Source: an uncultured Candidatus Melainabacteria bacterium (GTDB lineage Bacteria > Cyanobacteriota > Vampirovibrionia > Gastranaerophilales > Gastranaerophilaceae). From it: a stretch of 12,229 nucleotides of DNA. Below, one piece after another: positions 1 to 7,939 of the stretch (within the stretch, counting starts at the first letter, position 1; each line of letters opens with the position of its first letter). The DNA is taken from assembly GCA_937898445.1 (NCBI GenBank), contig CALEJY010000172.1:1-12229 (forward strand), in the 5' to 3' direction. The position numbers were made by a program, and so were the translations under genes. The notes beneath the pieces are model-generated. The model did no database searches. It saw only the letters and a list, made by a program, of their open reading frames with translations, and was not told the DNA's origin.

Positions 1-35
1 ATAAAAAGTTTTAGCCCTCGCTTTTTCAGAAAAAA

Positions 36-107
36 TGCCGACTATAGGAATCGAACCTACAACCTACGGTTTACAAAACCGTTGCTCTACCATTGAGCCA
101 AGTCGGC
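36..107 (-). tRNA. tRNA-Thr (anticodon UGU)
   Basis: A complete cloverleaf reads on the minus strand. The 7-bp acceptor stem GCCGACT/AGTCGGC is perfect. The D arm has the stem GCTC/GAGC. The anticodon stem ACGGT/ACCGT encloses the loop TTTGTAA, so the anticodon is TGT and decodes ACA. The T arm carries the TTCGATT loop. The discriminator base is A, and CCA is not encoded, so the tail must be added after transcription, unlike in the two tRNA-Gly genes of this window. A promoter lies just upstream (122-150). Identity is confident from the anticodon loop. Confidence 0.96.
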
Positions 108-121
108 TAGCTACAGTTATT

Positions 122-150
122 ATTGTATAAGGAAAATAATTAAATGTCAA
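122..150 (-). promoter_or_regulatory. Sigma-70 type promoter of tRNA-Thr
   Basis: On the minus strand, a perfect -35 box TTGACA (145-150) lies 17 bases from the -10 box TACAAT (122-127, 5 of 6 matches). Transcription would begin near 115, only a few bases before the mature tRNA 5' end at 107, which is typical of a dedicated tRNA promoter. Confidence 0.8.
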
Positions 151-172
151 GACTTTCTTTTGATTTTTAATA

Positions 173-178
173 TATAAT
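173..178 (+). promoter_or_regulatory. Possible -10 box of the DUF486 gene
   Basis: A perfect TATAAT sits 35 bases upstream of the ATG at 214, but no recognisable -35 box lies at 16-18 bases spacing and there is no extended TG. In such AT-rich DNA this could be chance. It is the only plausible promoter in the gap between the divergent tRNA-Thr and this gene. Confidence 0.35.
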
Positions 179-213
179 ATTTTTATCAGTAAAATCAGTA
201 TAGAAAGGCTAAT

Positions 214-555
214 ATGTACAGATATTTTGCTCCAATATTATTATTAATGATTTCAAATATTTTCATGACTTTCGCATGGTATGGTCATTTAAAACATAAA
301 TCTACTGTTTTGTGGGCAGTAATTCTTATTAGTTGGGGAATTGCGTTTTTTGAATACTGTTTTCAGGTTCCGGCTAATAGAATAGGAAGTTCAGTTTATT
401 CTGCAGCGCAACTTAAAACAATCCAAGAAATAATAACTCTTGTAGTGTTCAGTTTCTTCTCAGTTCTGTATTTAAAAGAAGAATTTAAGTGGAATTATTT
501 AGTTGGATTTGTGTTCATAATCTTTGCAGCATTTTTCATATTCAAAAAATGGTAA
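214..555 (+). CDS. DMT-superfamily small membrane protein, DUF486 family
   Basis: The product is a 113-residue, very hydrophobic protein with about four membrane helices (roughly residues 4-22, 32-50, 72-88 and 93-111). It matches the DUF486 family (small drug/metabolite transporter-like proteins) along its full length. Recognisable family blocks are SNIFMTFAWYGHLK near the N-terminus, SWGIAFFEYCFQVPANRIG in the middle, and AAQLKTIQEIITL followed by FSVLYLKE. Half-size DMT proteins usually work as dimers in the inner membrane, but no substrate is established for DUF486 and none is assigned here. The start is supported by an AGAAAGG ribosome-binding site at 202-208, 5 bases before the ATG. The gene is monocistronic and ends 4 bases from the convergent glycosyltransferase gene. 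Family is confident; function is unknown. Confidence 0.93.
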   Translation: MYRYFAPILLLMISNIFMTFAWYGHLKHKSTVLWAVILISWGIAFFEYCFQVPANRIGSSVYSAAQLKTIQEIITLVVFSFFSVLYLKEEFKWNYLVGFVFIIFAAFFIFKKW

Positions 556-559
556 ATTT

Positions 560-2026
560 TTACAATTTAACTTTTGCAACTAAAGAATTTTGAAAATCTC
601 TACTAATAATAACATTTTTATCTTTTAACCATGTTTTTAACAAATCCTTTTCTGGGTATTTGGATAGTGAGTATGGATAATAAAACCAGTATGTATTTCC
701 TTTGGGTAATTGGTTTAAAAGTTGATTATATTCTTCTTGATTTGTTGTTTGAAGATTAACTTTAATGTTGTTGGATGTAAAATTTAATATTTGAGAATAA
801 AACGCAAATTCAGAATCAGAGGCAGTATTAAATACAATTATATCATTTGTTTGATAGTTTGTTTTGATAAATTGCAAAGAATTTTTGGCATTTTCTCTAT
901 TAATGCCAATTATAATGTTAAAATCTTTATAAAAATTCGGAATGTAATTGCAAAAGAATAAAAATGTAAAAAATAAGATAATTACTGATTTTATTGGGTT
1001 ATTTTTACTAATTTTATCAATTGGTATAAGTAGAAAGAATATCAAACAAGGTATTAGAAATAAGCTAACTCTTTCGTACATTGGGTATATGTGGAAAAAA
1101 GAAGCAATTATACTTATTATTAGAGTTCCTATCAGTAAATTTTGATATTGATTAAGTTTGCTTTTGCAAAGATATATTATTGAAATAATTGAAATAATTA
1201 TCCCAATCAAAATAAAATTGTTTGGGTAGAAGAAGTAATTGTAATTTAACTTTATTGCGGAGAGTATTTTTATTGGGTTTAATGACAAAAATCCATCCGT
1301 TTCAAAGTAGTTTATTAGGAAAAGCTGATTTTTGTTATTTACAATGTTTGGAATAATAATTAGTAATCCTGAAATAATTGGAAATATGGAAATTAATCCT
1401 AGTTGTTTAACTATTTGTTTTTTATGGCTAGTTATTTGTTGGATTAAGTATGCCAATATAACAAATATTGAAGGGAAAGATATCAGCGGAAATAATGCAA
1501 ATAAAAGTCCAATCAAAATTAAATTTTTATTTGAAAAATTAATTAAATTTTTTTGAGGTAATATTAAAGTTAATAAAATTGTGCAAAATACGTCTAAGGA
1601 GTATTGTTTAAATTCTTGTGCATAATAAATAAGATTGTAATTAATTGCAATCAATATTGTTGCAATAATCTGTGTGAATTTGCGCTTAAATATCTTAGTT
1701 GTTAACAAAAAAAATAAAGGAAGTGATGAAATTCCTGCTAAAAAAGGTATAAATCTAAATGTATATTCGTTTGGCTTGAATATTTGTGTTAAAACTTTAG
1801 TGGCAGACATAAAAATTGGTGGGGCGCATTGAAAATGCTCAAGTGGTCCTAAAAATTGAAAAATATTTTTATGTAATATATTTATAGCAAGTGAACATTC
1901 GTCATGCCAAAGTGAACGTTCAATTAAAAAAGCTTTAATCCTAATTATAATTCCAAACAATAAGATTAAACTTATTAAAAAATAATAAATTTTATCTTTT
2001 TTTATGATTGTAAAAATTCTACTCAT
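560..2026 (-). CDS. Membrane glycosyltransferase, GT39/ArnT-like (PMT superfamily)
   Basis: The product is a 488-residue polytopic membrane protein with about ten or more helices and a soluble C-terminal part (roughly residues 370-488). The first extracytoplasmic loop carries SLWHDECS, with the acidic pair D42-E43 that is the catalytic signature of GT39/PMT-type enzymes. A later YYAQEFKQYSL block is also typical of this superfamily. Such enzymes use a polyprenyl-phosphate sugar donor and glycosylate a protein or lipid on the periplasmic face; donor and acceptor cannot be told from sequence. I place the start at the ATG at 2026. The open frame extends further upstream but only by reading through the tRNA-Gly gene. 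A GGAG lies just 1 base before this ATG, unusually close for a Shine-Dalgarno site, so initiation may be weak. It lies downstream of tRNA-Gly(CCC) on the same strand with no visible promoter between, so it may be on the same transcript. Confidence 0.85.
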   Translation of the reverse strand: MSRIFTIIKKDKIYYFLISLILLFGIIIRIKAFLIERSLWHDECSLAINILHKNIFQFLGPLEHFQCAPPIFMSATKVLTQIFKPNEYTFRFIPFLAGISSLPLFFLLTTKIFKRKFTQIIATILIAINYNLIYYAQEFKQYSLDVFCTILLTLILPQKNLINFSNKNLILIGLLFALFPLISFPSIFVILAYLIQQITSHKKQIVKQLGLISIFPIISGLLIIIPNIVNNKNQLFLINYFETDGFLSLNPIKILSAIKLNYNYFFYPNNFILIGIIISIISIIYLCKSKLNQYQNLLIGTLIISIIASFFHIYPMYERVSLFLIPCLIFFLLIPIDKISKNNPIKSVIILFFTFLFFCNYIPNFYKDFNIIIGINRENAKNSLQFIKTNYQTNDIIVFNTASDSEFAFYSQILNFTSNNIKVNLQTTNQEEYNQLLNQLPKGNTYWFYYPYSLSKYPEKDLLKTWLKDKNVIISRDFQNSLVAKVKL

Positions 2027-2053
2027 GCTCCATAAACAAAGTTTACAATTAAA

Positions 2054-2128
2054 TGGAGCGGAAGACGGGACTCGAACCCGCGACGTCAACCTTGGGAAGG
2101 TTGCATTCTACCACTGAATTACTTCCGC
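2054..2128 (-). tRNA. tRNA-Gly (anticodon CCC)
   Basis: A full cloverleaf reads on the minus strand. The acceptor stem is GCGGAAG/CTTCCGC, the anticodon stem CAACC/GGTTG encloses the loop TTCCCAA (anticodon CCC, decoding GGG), and the T loop is TTCGAGT. The discriminator is U, as usual for bacterial tRNA-Gly. The CCA tail is encoded (2054-2056); without it the gene is 2057-2128. It begins 47 bases after the adaptor stop codon with no clear terminator between, so it may be partly transcribed by read-through from the efflux operon. A weak promoter of its own (TTGAAC, 15 bases, TATATT) can be drawn in that gap. Confidence 0.96.
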
Positions 2129-2175
2129 AACATCTAAACAATATAATAAATATGTTTTATGTTCAAGTTGTTATT

Positions 2176-3363
2176 CTATTCTGCCTCTTGTTTTTTGATA
2201 CTTTCACCCAAAAGTTCAAATGAACCTCTGGTTACAACTTCTTCACCTGCTTTTATTCCTGACAAAACCTCTGTGTATTGGTCGTTTTTCTTGCCGGTTT
2301 CAACTTTTCGTTCTTCATAAGTATGTGGGGCAACTTTCACATAAGCAAAATTGTAATCCCCAAATTTTTCAACCGCATCTGTCGGAATAGCAAGTACATG
2401 CGCAATTCCGGTATTTACGTACATTTCTGCATACATATTCGGTTTGATTTTGAAATTTTTGTTTGGAATATCAGCTCTAACTTCAAGGGTTTTGGTTGTG
2501 TTATCAAGTATTGGCGAAACATAAGATAAAACGCCGTTTATAGTTTCAGAACTTTCCTCAATTGTTCCTGTAACCGCTTCTCCCAAATGTAGATATGGAG
2601 AATCTTTTTCAAAAGCGTAGCCCACAAGCCAAATTGTTTTCAAATCCGCAAGGTTAAACAATTCTCTATTTTGTTCAACAATTTCTCCCGGATTAACTTT
2701 TCTTTCTAACAAAACTCCGTTTTTGGTTGCTTTTATTGTAATATATGGGTAAATTTGTTTTGTTTTAATTACATTATCTATTGTTCCGCCATATACCGCA
2801 AGTCGTTGTCTGTAGACATTTATCAGTGAAGACCGTTTGAGATTTAGCGCATCAAGATTTGCTTTGTCTTTTCTCAATTGAGCATTTGCTGCCTCATAAT
2901 CTGCGCGAGAAGAAATCTTTTCGTTATACAAAGTCCTTTCTCTATTATAATTTTGAAGTGACAAATTGTATTGCGCTTTTAATTCATTTACGCTTGCATC
3001 AATATCAAGAATTTTTTCCAAAAATTCAAGTTGAATTTGGCTGATTTCATCTGATTTTATCTGTACAATCGGTTGACCTACTTTTAAAATTGTACCGGGT
3101 TCTACAAACACATTTGTAATTTTTCCGTCAATTGGGGAATAAATTCTTTCAATTGATTGGTTTCTCGCTTTGAATTGTGCCGGAATTGTAATCTGTAATT
3201 CAATATCCATAACACTCAAAGGTGCTGTTTGAATTTTGGCATTTTTTTCTTGAGCTTCTGTTAAAATTAATCTTTTATTGTGTGGAGTATCATTGTTTTT
3301 GTTTCCACAACCGGTTAATAATAGTGCTAAAGAAAATATTATAAATAATTTAAGAATTTTCAT
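2176..3363 (-). CDS. RND efflux periplasmic adaptor lipoprotein (membrane fusion protein, CusB/CzcB-like)
   Basis: The 395-residue protein starts with a lipoprotein signal peptide ending in the lipobox LTGC (lipidated Cys19), so it should be anchored in the inner membrane facing the periplasm. Domain order fits the HlyD/MFP family: a first lipoyl half (YSPIDGKITNVFVEPGTILK, about 78-97), an alpha-helical hairpin (about 105-190), the second lipoyl half (KNGVLLERKVNPGEIV), a beta-barrel (about 235-315) and a membrane-proximal domain with AIPTDAV. Adaptors bridge the RND pump and the outer-membrane channel. The start ATG overlaps the pump gene by 14 bases and has an AGGGG site 9 bases upstream. 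It has neither the His-rich N-terminal extension of some CzcB proteins nor Met-rich metal-binding motifs of the CusB kind, so the substrate is not evident. It is the last gene of the operon. Confidence 0.92.
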   Translation of the reverse strand: MKILKLFIIFSLALLLTGCGNKNNDTPHNKRLILTEAQEKNAKIQTAPLSVMDIELQITIPAQFKARNQSIERIYSPIDGKITNVFVEPGTILKVGQPIVQIKSDEISQIQLEFLEKILDIDASVNELKAQYNLSLQNYNRERTLYNEKISSRADYEAANAQLRKDKANLDALNLKRSSLINVYRQRLAVYGGTIDNVIKTKQIYPYITIKATKNGVLLERKVNPGEIVEQNRELFNLADLKTIWLVGYAFEKDSPYLHLGEAVTGTIEESSETINGVLSYVSPILDNTTKTLEVRADIPNKNFKIKPNMYAEMYVNTGIAHVLAIPTDAVEKFGDYNFAYVKVAPHTYEERKVETGKKNDQYTEVLSGIKAGEEVVTRGSFELLGESIKKQEAE

Positions 3364-6300
3364 TTTTGATTTCCCCTGTAATTTTATATAATAGCGGAAT
3401 AAGGAAGATTGTAAAGAGTGTTCCTACTGACAAGCCTCCGATTATAGCAATAGCAAAAGGTTTTTGGCTTTGCGCACCAATTCCGTTTGACAATGCAGCC
3501 GGTAGCAACCCTAAAATTGCGACAAGTGATGCGGTCAAAACAGGTCTTAATTTTTGAATAGCTCCTTTTTCTATTGCGCAAGTTAGTTCTTTGTGTAATT
3601 TATTTTGTCTGATGATTGAAGATAATAAAATTACACCATTTTGTATAGAAACACCAATTGCTGCAATAAAGCCAACTCCGGCAGAGATTGAAAAATAAGT
3701 TCTTGTAATAAATAATGCAAATATACATCCTGATAAAGTTACCAAAATCGGTGACATTGCAATCAAGACAAGTTTTTTGCTCTTATAATTCAAGTGAAGA
3801 ATTATTCCAATTAACATTAAAGTAATTGGTAAAATTATTGCAAGTCTAGTATTTGCACTTCTTTGGCTTTCTGATTGACCAGCCCATTTGATACGGTATT
3901 CATCCGGTAATTGTAATTTTTTGTCAAGTTCTTTTTGTGCATCTTTTACTGTAGAGCCTAAATCCCTTCCCCTAATGTTAAATCTTACTATCGCAACTCG
4001 TGAGTTTTCGCTCCTTGTAATAATCATTGCGCCGTTGTCAGTGGAAATATCTGTGACATTGCTCAAAGGAACGGATATTCCTTCAGGTGTTTTTACAATA
4101 ATATTTTGGATTTTTCGGTAAGAGTCTCTATCTTTTGCTTCAAGCCTCAAAAATACGTCAAATCTTTTTTCGTTTTCAAGAACTTGAGTAGCGTTTTTAC
4201 CTCCAATTGCAATTTCTACGACTTTTTGAATATCGTCACTTCTCAGACCGTAACGAGCAGCTTTTACTCTATCAATTTTAATCTGGTATTGCGGTTGTCC
4301 TATGATTTGGTCGTAAGACAAATCTACTATCCCTCTAACATTTGAAAGCACTGCTAAAGTTTGATCTTGGAGCTTTTGCAATTCATATAAATCTGAACCG
4401 TAGATTTTTACGACAACTTGACCTTTAGAACCTGATACGGCTTCTTCTACGTTATCTTGAATATATTGGGTGAAATATGTTGTAATTCCAGGTATATCAG
4501 ATAATTTTTCGGACATATCTTGAATTAATTTTTGTTTGTTTTTATGCCATTTCCAACGCCAATCTTTCGCAAGTTTTAAATCAACCATGTTTTCAATGTT
4601 GCTTAAAAGGTTCGGGTCTGTTCCATCATCAGCGGAACCGATATGAGAAATTACATTTTTGACTTCCGGATATTGTAATAAAATTTCTCGAATTTCTCTT
4701 GCAACTTCTACTGAATGCTCAATTGTCGTACTTCTCGGAAGGACTGTAACTCTTAACCAAATATTGCCTTCATCAAGGTTCGGCAAAAATTCTGAACCAA
4801 TAAAGCAAAATAAAGTTAATGCGATAACAAACATTCCTACAACAACTGATAAAAATTTTTTAGGTCGTTCAAGTGTTTTGTTTAATAATTTTTTATATAG
4901 ATTTGTTATCTTGTCTAGAATTTTGTTGTCTTTTTCATGAATGTTTTTGACAGGCATGTAAATCGCAGAAATTGCAGGTAAAAAGAATAATGATGCAATT
5001 ACTGCACCTATTAGCGAAAATCCCATCGTGAATGCTAACGGGTGGAATAATTTCCCTGCAACCCCGTCAAATGCCAATATTGGCAAAAAGCAGCATAAAA
5101 TAATTATTGTAGAAAAAGTGATAACATTTCCAACTTCTTTTACGGCTTTATAAATTATAGCTTCTTTTTTGTTTTGGGTTAATTGACCTTTGTACTCGGC
5201 AAGACAGCGGAAAATATTTTCCATCAAAATAACCGCACCATCGACGATTATACCAAAATCTACTGCACCCATACTTAAAAGGTTGGCAGGAATATCAAAT
5301 ATTCTAAATAAAGTGAACGCAAAACCTAATGCCAAAGGGATTACAAGTGATGCGATTAATGTAATTCGCAAATCAAGAATAAAGGCGAAAAGAACGATTA
5401 TAACGAACACAATTCCGCAAATTACGTTATGCCCGATTGTGTGCATTGTGTTGTGGATTAGTTCACTTCTTTCGTAGAAAGGTTTTAGGTGAATTCCTTT
5501 TGGAAGTTGTGCTTTTATATCAGGTAATTTGTCTTGCAGGTTTTTAATTGTTTTGGTTGGATTTTCGCCCTTTCTCATCAAAACAATTCCTTCAACAACA
5601 TCGTTATCAAGGTTTTTACCTACTTGTCCAATTCTTACTGCAGGTTCTATTGCAACGACACCAACATCTTTAACTCTTATTGGAATTCCGTTGCGAGAAG
5701 TTATAACAGTGTTTTCAATACTTTCTATGTCCGAATATAATCCTAAACCTCTTACGATATAAGCTTGATCGTTTTTAGAGATATAATGTCCGCCACCTGT
5801 TGAGTTTGAGGCTTTTATCGCATCAAAAATTTCGCCTACATCAAGGTTGTAAAAACGTACTTTTTCGTGGTTAAGAATTACTTTATAAGTTTTTACAGGA
5901 CCTCCAAAACTGTTAACTTCAATAATTCCCGGAACTTGTTTGAAAGCTTTTTCCATTTGCCAATCTTCAATAGCTTTTAAGGTCATCGGGTTGTAGTAAT
6001 CAGATTCAAGAGTATATCTGTAAATTTCGCCAATTGCTGAGGCATCAGGACCTAATACTGGTTTTACCCCATCAGGAAGTTCCGTTTGGTAAACTCTTTC
6101 TAATACCTGTTGTCTAATTAAAGATGATGGTAATCCATCTGCAAAAACAACTTTTATAACAGACAACCCAAAAAGAGAACTTGAATAAAGTTTTTGTTCA
6201 TTCGGAATTCCATTTAAGTTTTTTTCTAAAGGGATTGTTGCTAATCGTTCAACTTCTTCCGCAGATTTTCCCGGCATTTGTGTTATAACTTGCACAATCG

Positions 6301-6439
6301 GATTTGTAAAATCTGGGTATGCTTCAATATCAAGAGTTTTAAGACAATATATCCCTGTGAGGATTAGTAAAAGTGCAATTGTTGCGGATATGAATTTGTT
6401 TTTTATTGAAAGTTTAATCAATTTGTTAAATAGCTTCAT
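3350..6439 (-). CDS. RND efflux pump, CusA/CzcA heavy-metal efflux family
   Basis: The protein has 1029 residues, the usual length for the heavy-metal efflux (HME) branch of RND pumps. The order is classical: helix 1 (about 15-33), a periplasmic porter/docking half, helices 2-6 (about 335-495), helix 7 (about 530), a second periplasmic half, then helices 8-12 (about 860-1020). Helix 4 holds the HME signature DFGIIVDGAVILMEN, giving D394, D400 and E407 with the same spacing as the proton-relay residues D402, D408 and E415 of CzcA. The three methionines that bind Cu(I)/Ag(I) in CusA appear replaced (for example ARYGL in place of ARYGM), so Co/Zn/Cd/Ni or another substrate is more likely than copper or silver. 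Its start overlaps the channel gene by 14 bases; an AGAGGAG site lies 13 bases upstream, rather far, suggesting translational coupling. Confidence 0.94.
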   Translation of the reverse strand: MKLFNKLIKLSIKNKFISATIALLLILTGIYCLKTLDIEAYPDFTNPIVQVITQMPGKSAEEVERLATIPLEKNLNGIPNEQKLYSSSLFGLSVIKVVFADGLPSSLIRQQVLERVYQTELPDGVKPVLGPDASAIGEIYRYTLESDYYNPMTLKAIEDWQMEKAFKQVPGIIEVNSFGGPVKTYKVILNHEKVRFYNLDVGEIFDAIKASNSTGGGHYISKNDQAYIVRGLGLYSDIESIENTVITSRNGIPIRVKDVGVVAIEPAVRIGQVGKNLDNDVVEGIVLMRKGENPTKTIKNLQDKLPDIKAQLPKGIHLKPFYERSELIHNTMHTIGHNVICGIVFVIIVLFAFILDLRITLIASLVIPLALGFAFTLFRIFDIPANLLSMGAVDFGIIVDGAVILMENIFRCLAEYKGQLTQNKKEAIIYKAVKEVGNVITFSTIIILCCFLPILAFDGVAGKLFHPLAFTMGFSLIGAVIASLFFLPAISAIYMPVKNIHEKDNKILDKITNLYKKLLNKTLERPKKFLSVVVGMFVIALTLFCFIGSEFLPNLDEGNIWLRVTVLPRSTTIEHSVEVAREIREILLQYPEVKNVISHIGSADDGTDPNLLSNIENMVDLKLAKDWRWKWHKNKQKLIQDMSEKLSDIPGITTYFTQYIQDNVEEAVSGSKGQVVVKIYGSDLYELQKLQDQTLAVLSNVRGIVDLSYDQIIGQPQYQIKIDRVKAARYGLRSDDIQKVVEIAIGGKNATQVLENEKRFDVFLRLEAKDRDSYRKIQNIIVKTPEGISVPLSNVTDISTDNGAMIITRSENSRVAIVRFNIRGRDLGSTVKDAQKELDKKLQLPDEYRIKWAGQSESQRSANTRLAIILPITLMLIGIILHLNYKSKKLVLIAMSPILVTLSGCIFALFITRTYFSISAGVGFIAAIGVSIQNGVILLSSIIRQNKLHKELTCAIEKGAIQKLRPVLTASLVAILGLLPAALSNGIGAQSQKPFAIAIIGGLSVGTLFTIFLIPLLYKITGEIKNENS

Positions 6440-7727
6440 TGTCAGTCTTTAGCTCCTCTTGATTAACTTCTCTCAAAAAATCAATCCAACAATTATAATA
6501 ATCCGCTAATGCGTAGGTATATCCGACAATAATTGATTTATAAGATTGCTCCATAACGATTAGTGAGGTTAGGTTTGATTTCCCGATTTCATAACTTCTT
6601 TTAGAAATTCTTATCATTTCGTCGGAATTTTTCAAAAGTTTGTCGTTATAGAAATTCAAATTCATTTGTGCAGTGACAAATTTTTCATACGCATTATTCA
6701 AATCTTTCAGTGCCTTGTTTTGGGTTGAAATGTAATTTAATTCTGCCTTTTCAACTTCTAGTTTTGCATTTTTAATTTCCGGTCTGTAGGCGTATAAAAG
6801 GGGAATGTTTACAAGACTTGCACCTGCATAAGCACCGGCTTTAAACCTTCCGTCATCACTCATGCCTTTTGATTGGTAACCATAACCGCCTTGAATTTCC
6901 AAATCAGGTATTCTTTGTCTTGCAACTACTGTCAAATTCTTTTCTGCAACGTTAATTTGTTGTTTGGCGATTTTTATGTCAAATCTGTTTTTTAGGCTAT
7001 CTTCTGCGATTGTTTCAAATTCAGGCATTTGAGATTTTGGGCTTGGAGTTGCAAGGTCTATAAAGTTGTTTTTGAACAAATCATCAACAGTGTCGAATTT
7101 TAGGTATGTTTTGTCTTTTGGGTTGATAGTTTTGTTAAAGTCAAATGTTGCACTTTTTACATTAACTTTTGCGGTATTAACTTGAGTGGTCATTTGGTTT
7201 AGAGCAATTTCGGCTTGAATAAGGTCAATTTCCGGTGCTGCTCCGGCTTCGTATCTTCGTTTTGCGATTGCGAGAAGTTCTTGAAGAAGTTTTTGTTGAT
7301 CTTGAAGGCTTTTTAATATTGATTTTGCAGCAACAAGATTTATGTAAGCTTCTCTAACATCCATTTTTAGGTCAAATTCGTAGAAATTAAGATTTTCTTT
7401 TGCTAGTTCATAATTTGCTTTTGCGAGTTTTTTTCTAGCACCTCTTTTGGCGATTTCAATGGTTTCTGTCATACCAAAAAGTTGAGGGTTTCCTTTTCCT
7501 GCGCTGCCAAAGTTATAAAAAACATCAAAATCTGGGTTTTGAAGTTTGTTAGCTACTTTTATATTGTTTTTAGCTATTTCTGTATCAAGTTTGTTTGCTT
7601 GAAAATCGATATTGTTTTTAACTGCGAGATTAATAGCCTCTGACAAATTAATTTTTTGTACAGAATTTTCGGCAAAACAAGCATGTCCGGCAATAAGTAT
7701 TAATAGTGTAATAAAAAATTTTTTCAT
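6426..7727 (-). CDS. Outer-membrane efflux channel (TolC/OEP family, CusC/CzcC-like)
   Basis: The 433-residue precursor begins with a Sec signal peptide (MKKFF, hydrophobic core, probable cleavage after HACFA at residue 19). The mature part is long and helix-rich with the two-fold repeat of OEP proteins: LSEAINLAVKNN near the start, and helical arms around residues 85-180 and 310-415. It would form the trimeric outer-membrane tunnel that receives substrate from the adaptor-pump complex. I chose the ATG at 7727 because it starts the signal peptide, follows an AGGG site 3 bases upstream and lies just after an extended -10 promoter. The longer frame to 7811 starts at TTG inside the terminator hairpin tail. 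It is the first gene of the channel-pump-adaptor operon. C17 is not in a good lipobox context, so lipidation is unlikely. Confidence 0.92.
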   Translation of the reverse strand: MKKFFITLLILIAGHACFAENSVQKINLSEAINLAVKNNIDFQANKLDTEIAKNNIKVANKLQNPDFDVFYNFGSAGKGNPQLFGMTETIEIAKRGARKKLAKANYELAKENLNFYEFDLKMDVREAYINLVAAKSILKSLQDQQKLLQELLAIAKRRYEAGAAPEIDLIQAEIALNQMTTQVNTAKVNVKSATFDFNKTINPKDKTYLKFDTVDDLFKNNFIDLATPSPKSQMPEFETIAEDSLKNRFDIKIAKQQINVAEKNLTVVARQRIPDLEIQGGYGYQSKGMSDDGRFKAGAYAGASLVNIPLLYAYRPEIKNAKLEVEKAELNYISTQNKALKDLNNAYEKFVTAQMNLNFYNDKLLKNSDEMIRISKRSYEIGKSNLTSLIVMEQSYKSIIVGYTYALADYYNCWIDFLREVNQEELKTDNEAI

Positions 7728-7748
7728 ACGCCCTAATCTTCTATTCCA

Positions 7749-7757
7749 ATTATAGCA
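7749..7757 (-). promoter_or_regulatory. Extended -10 promoter of the efflux operon
   Basis: On the minus strand, TGCTATAAT is a perfect -10 hexamer with an extended TGn element. No good -35 is present, as is common for extended -10 promoters. Transcription would start near 7742, leaving a leader of about 15 bases before the channel gene. That is too short for a metal riboswitch, so any metal regulation would have to come from a DNA-binding protein, and none is encoded in this window. Confidence 0.62.
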
Positions 7758-7810
7758 TGTATAAGAATAGAGCGAATTAAATTTTAAGAAATTGCAACGA
7801 AAATATAACA

Positions 7811-7842
7811 AAATAAAAAACCGCTAAACAAATGTTTAACGG
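7811..7842 (-). terminator. Intrinsic terminator downstream of tRNA-Gly(GCC)
   Basis: On the minus strand, a 9-bp stem CCGTTAAAC/GTTTAGCGG (one G-U pair) with loop ATTT is followed by TTTTTTATTT. It lies 7 bases past the encoded CCA end of tRNA-Gly(GCC) and insulates that tRNA from the efflux operon. A-runs precede the stem too, so the hairpin is symmetric and could act in both directions. Confidence 0.85.
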
Positions 7843-7849
7843 TTTTTTA

Positions 7850-7924
7850 TGGAGCGGGAGACGAGGCTCGAACTCGCGACATCTTCCTTGGCAAGGAAGC
7901 ATTCTACCACTGAATTACCCCCGC
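7850..7924 (-). tRNA. tRNA-Gly (anticodon GCC)
   Basis: A complete cloverleaf reads on the minus strand. The acceptor stem is GCGGGGG/CTCCCGC with one G-U pair, the anticodon stem CTTCC/GGAAG encloses the loop TTGCCAA (anticodon GCC, decoding GGC and GGU), and the T loop is TTCGAGC. The discriminator is U and the CCA tail is encoded (7850-7852). Its D-arm half is identical to tRNA-Gly(CCC) at 2054-2128, with which it flanks the efflux operon in direct orientation. Its own promoter (7940-7968) and terminator (7811-7842) are visible. Confidence 0.97.
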
Positions 7925-7939
7925 ATTGGGTACCTCTTT

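Noticed and set aside
1..35. Possible terminator downstream of tRNA-Thr
   Set aside because: Only short stems can be drawn (AGC/GCT with a 4-base loop, or a 5-bp A/T stem). These are too weak to call, and the window starts here.
556..559. Bidirectional terminator between the convergent DUF486 and glycosyltransferase genes
   Set aside because: The gap is 4 bases and the A-run/T-run flanking it forms no stable hairpin with a G/C stem.
2027..2089. N-terminal extension of the glycosyltransferase reading frame
   Set aside because: These 21 codons are translated from the 3' half of tRNA-Gly(CCC) and its spacer. The resulting peptide (TSRVRVPSSAP) is the usual artefact of reading through a tRNA.
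7728..7748. Metal-sensing riboswitch in front of the efflux operon
   Set aside because: The predicted leader is about 15 bases, far too short for any known metal riboswitch, and no structured element is visible.
7728..7811. N-terminal extension of the outer-membrane channel frame
   Set aside because: It would start at TTG within the T-run of a terminator, upstream of the extended -10 promoter, and would bury the signal peptide behind 28 residues.
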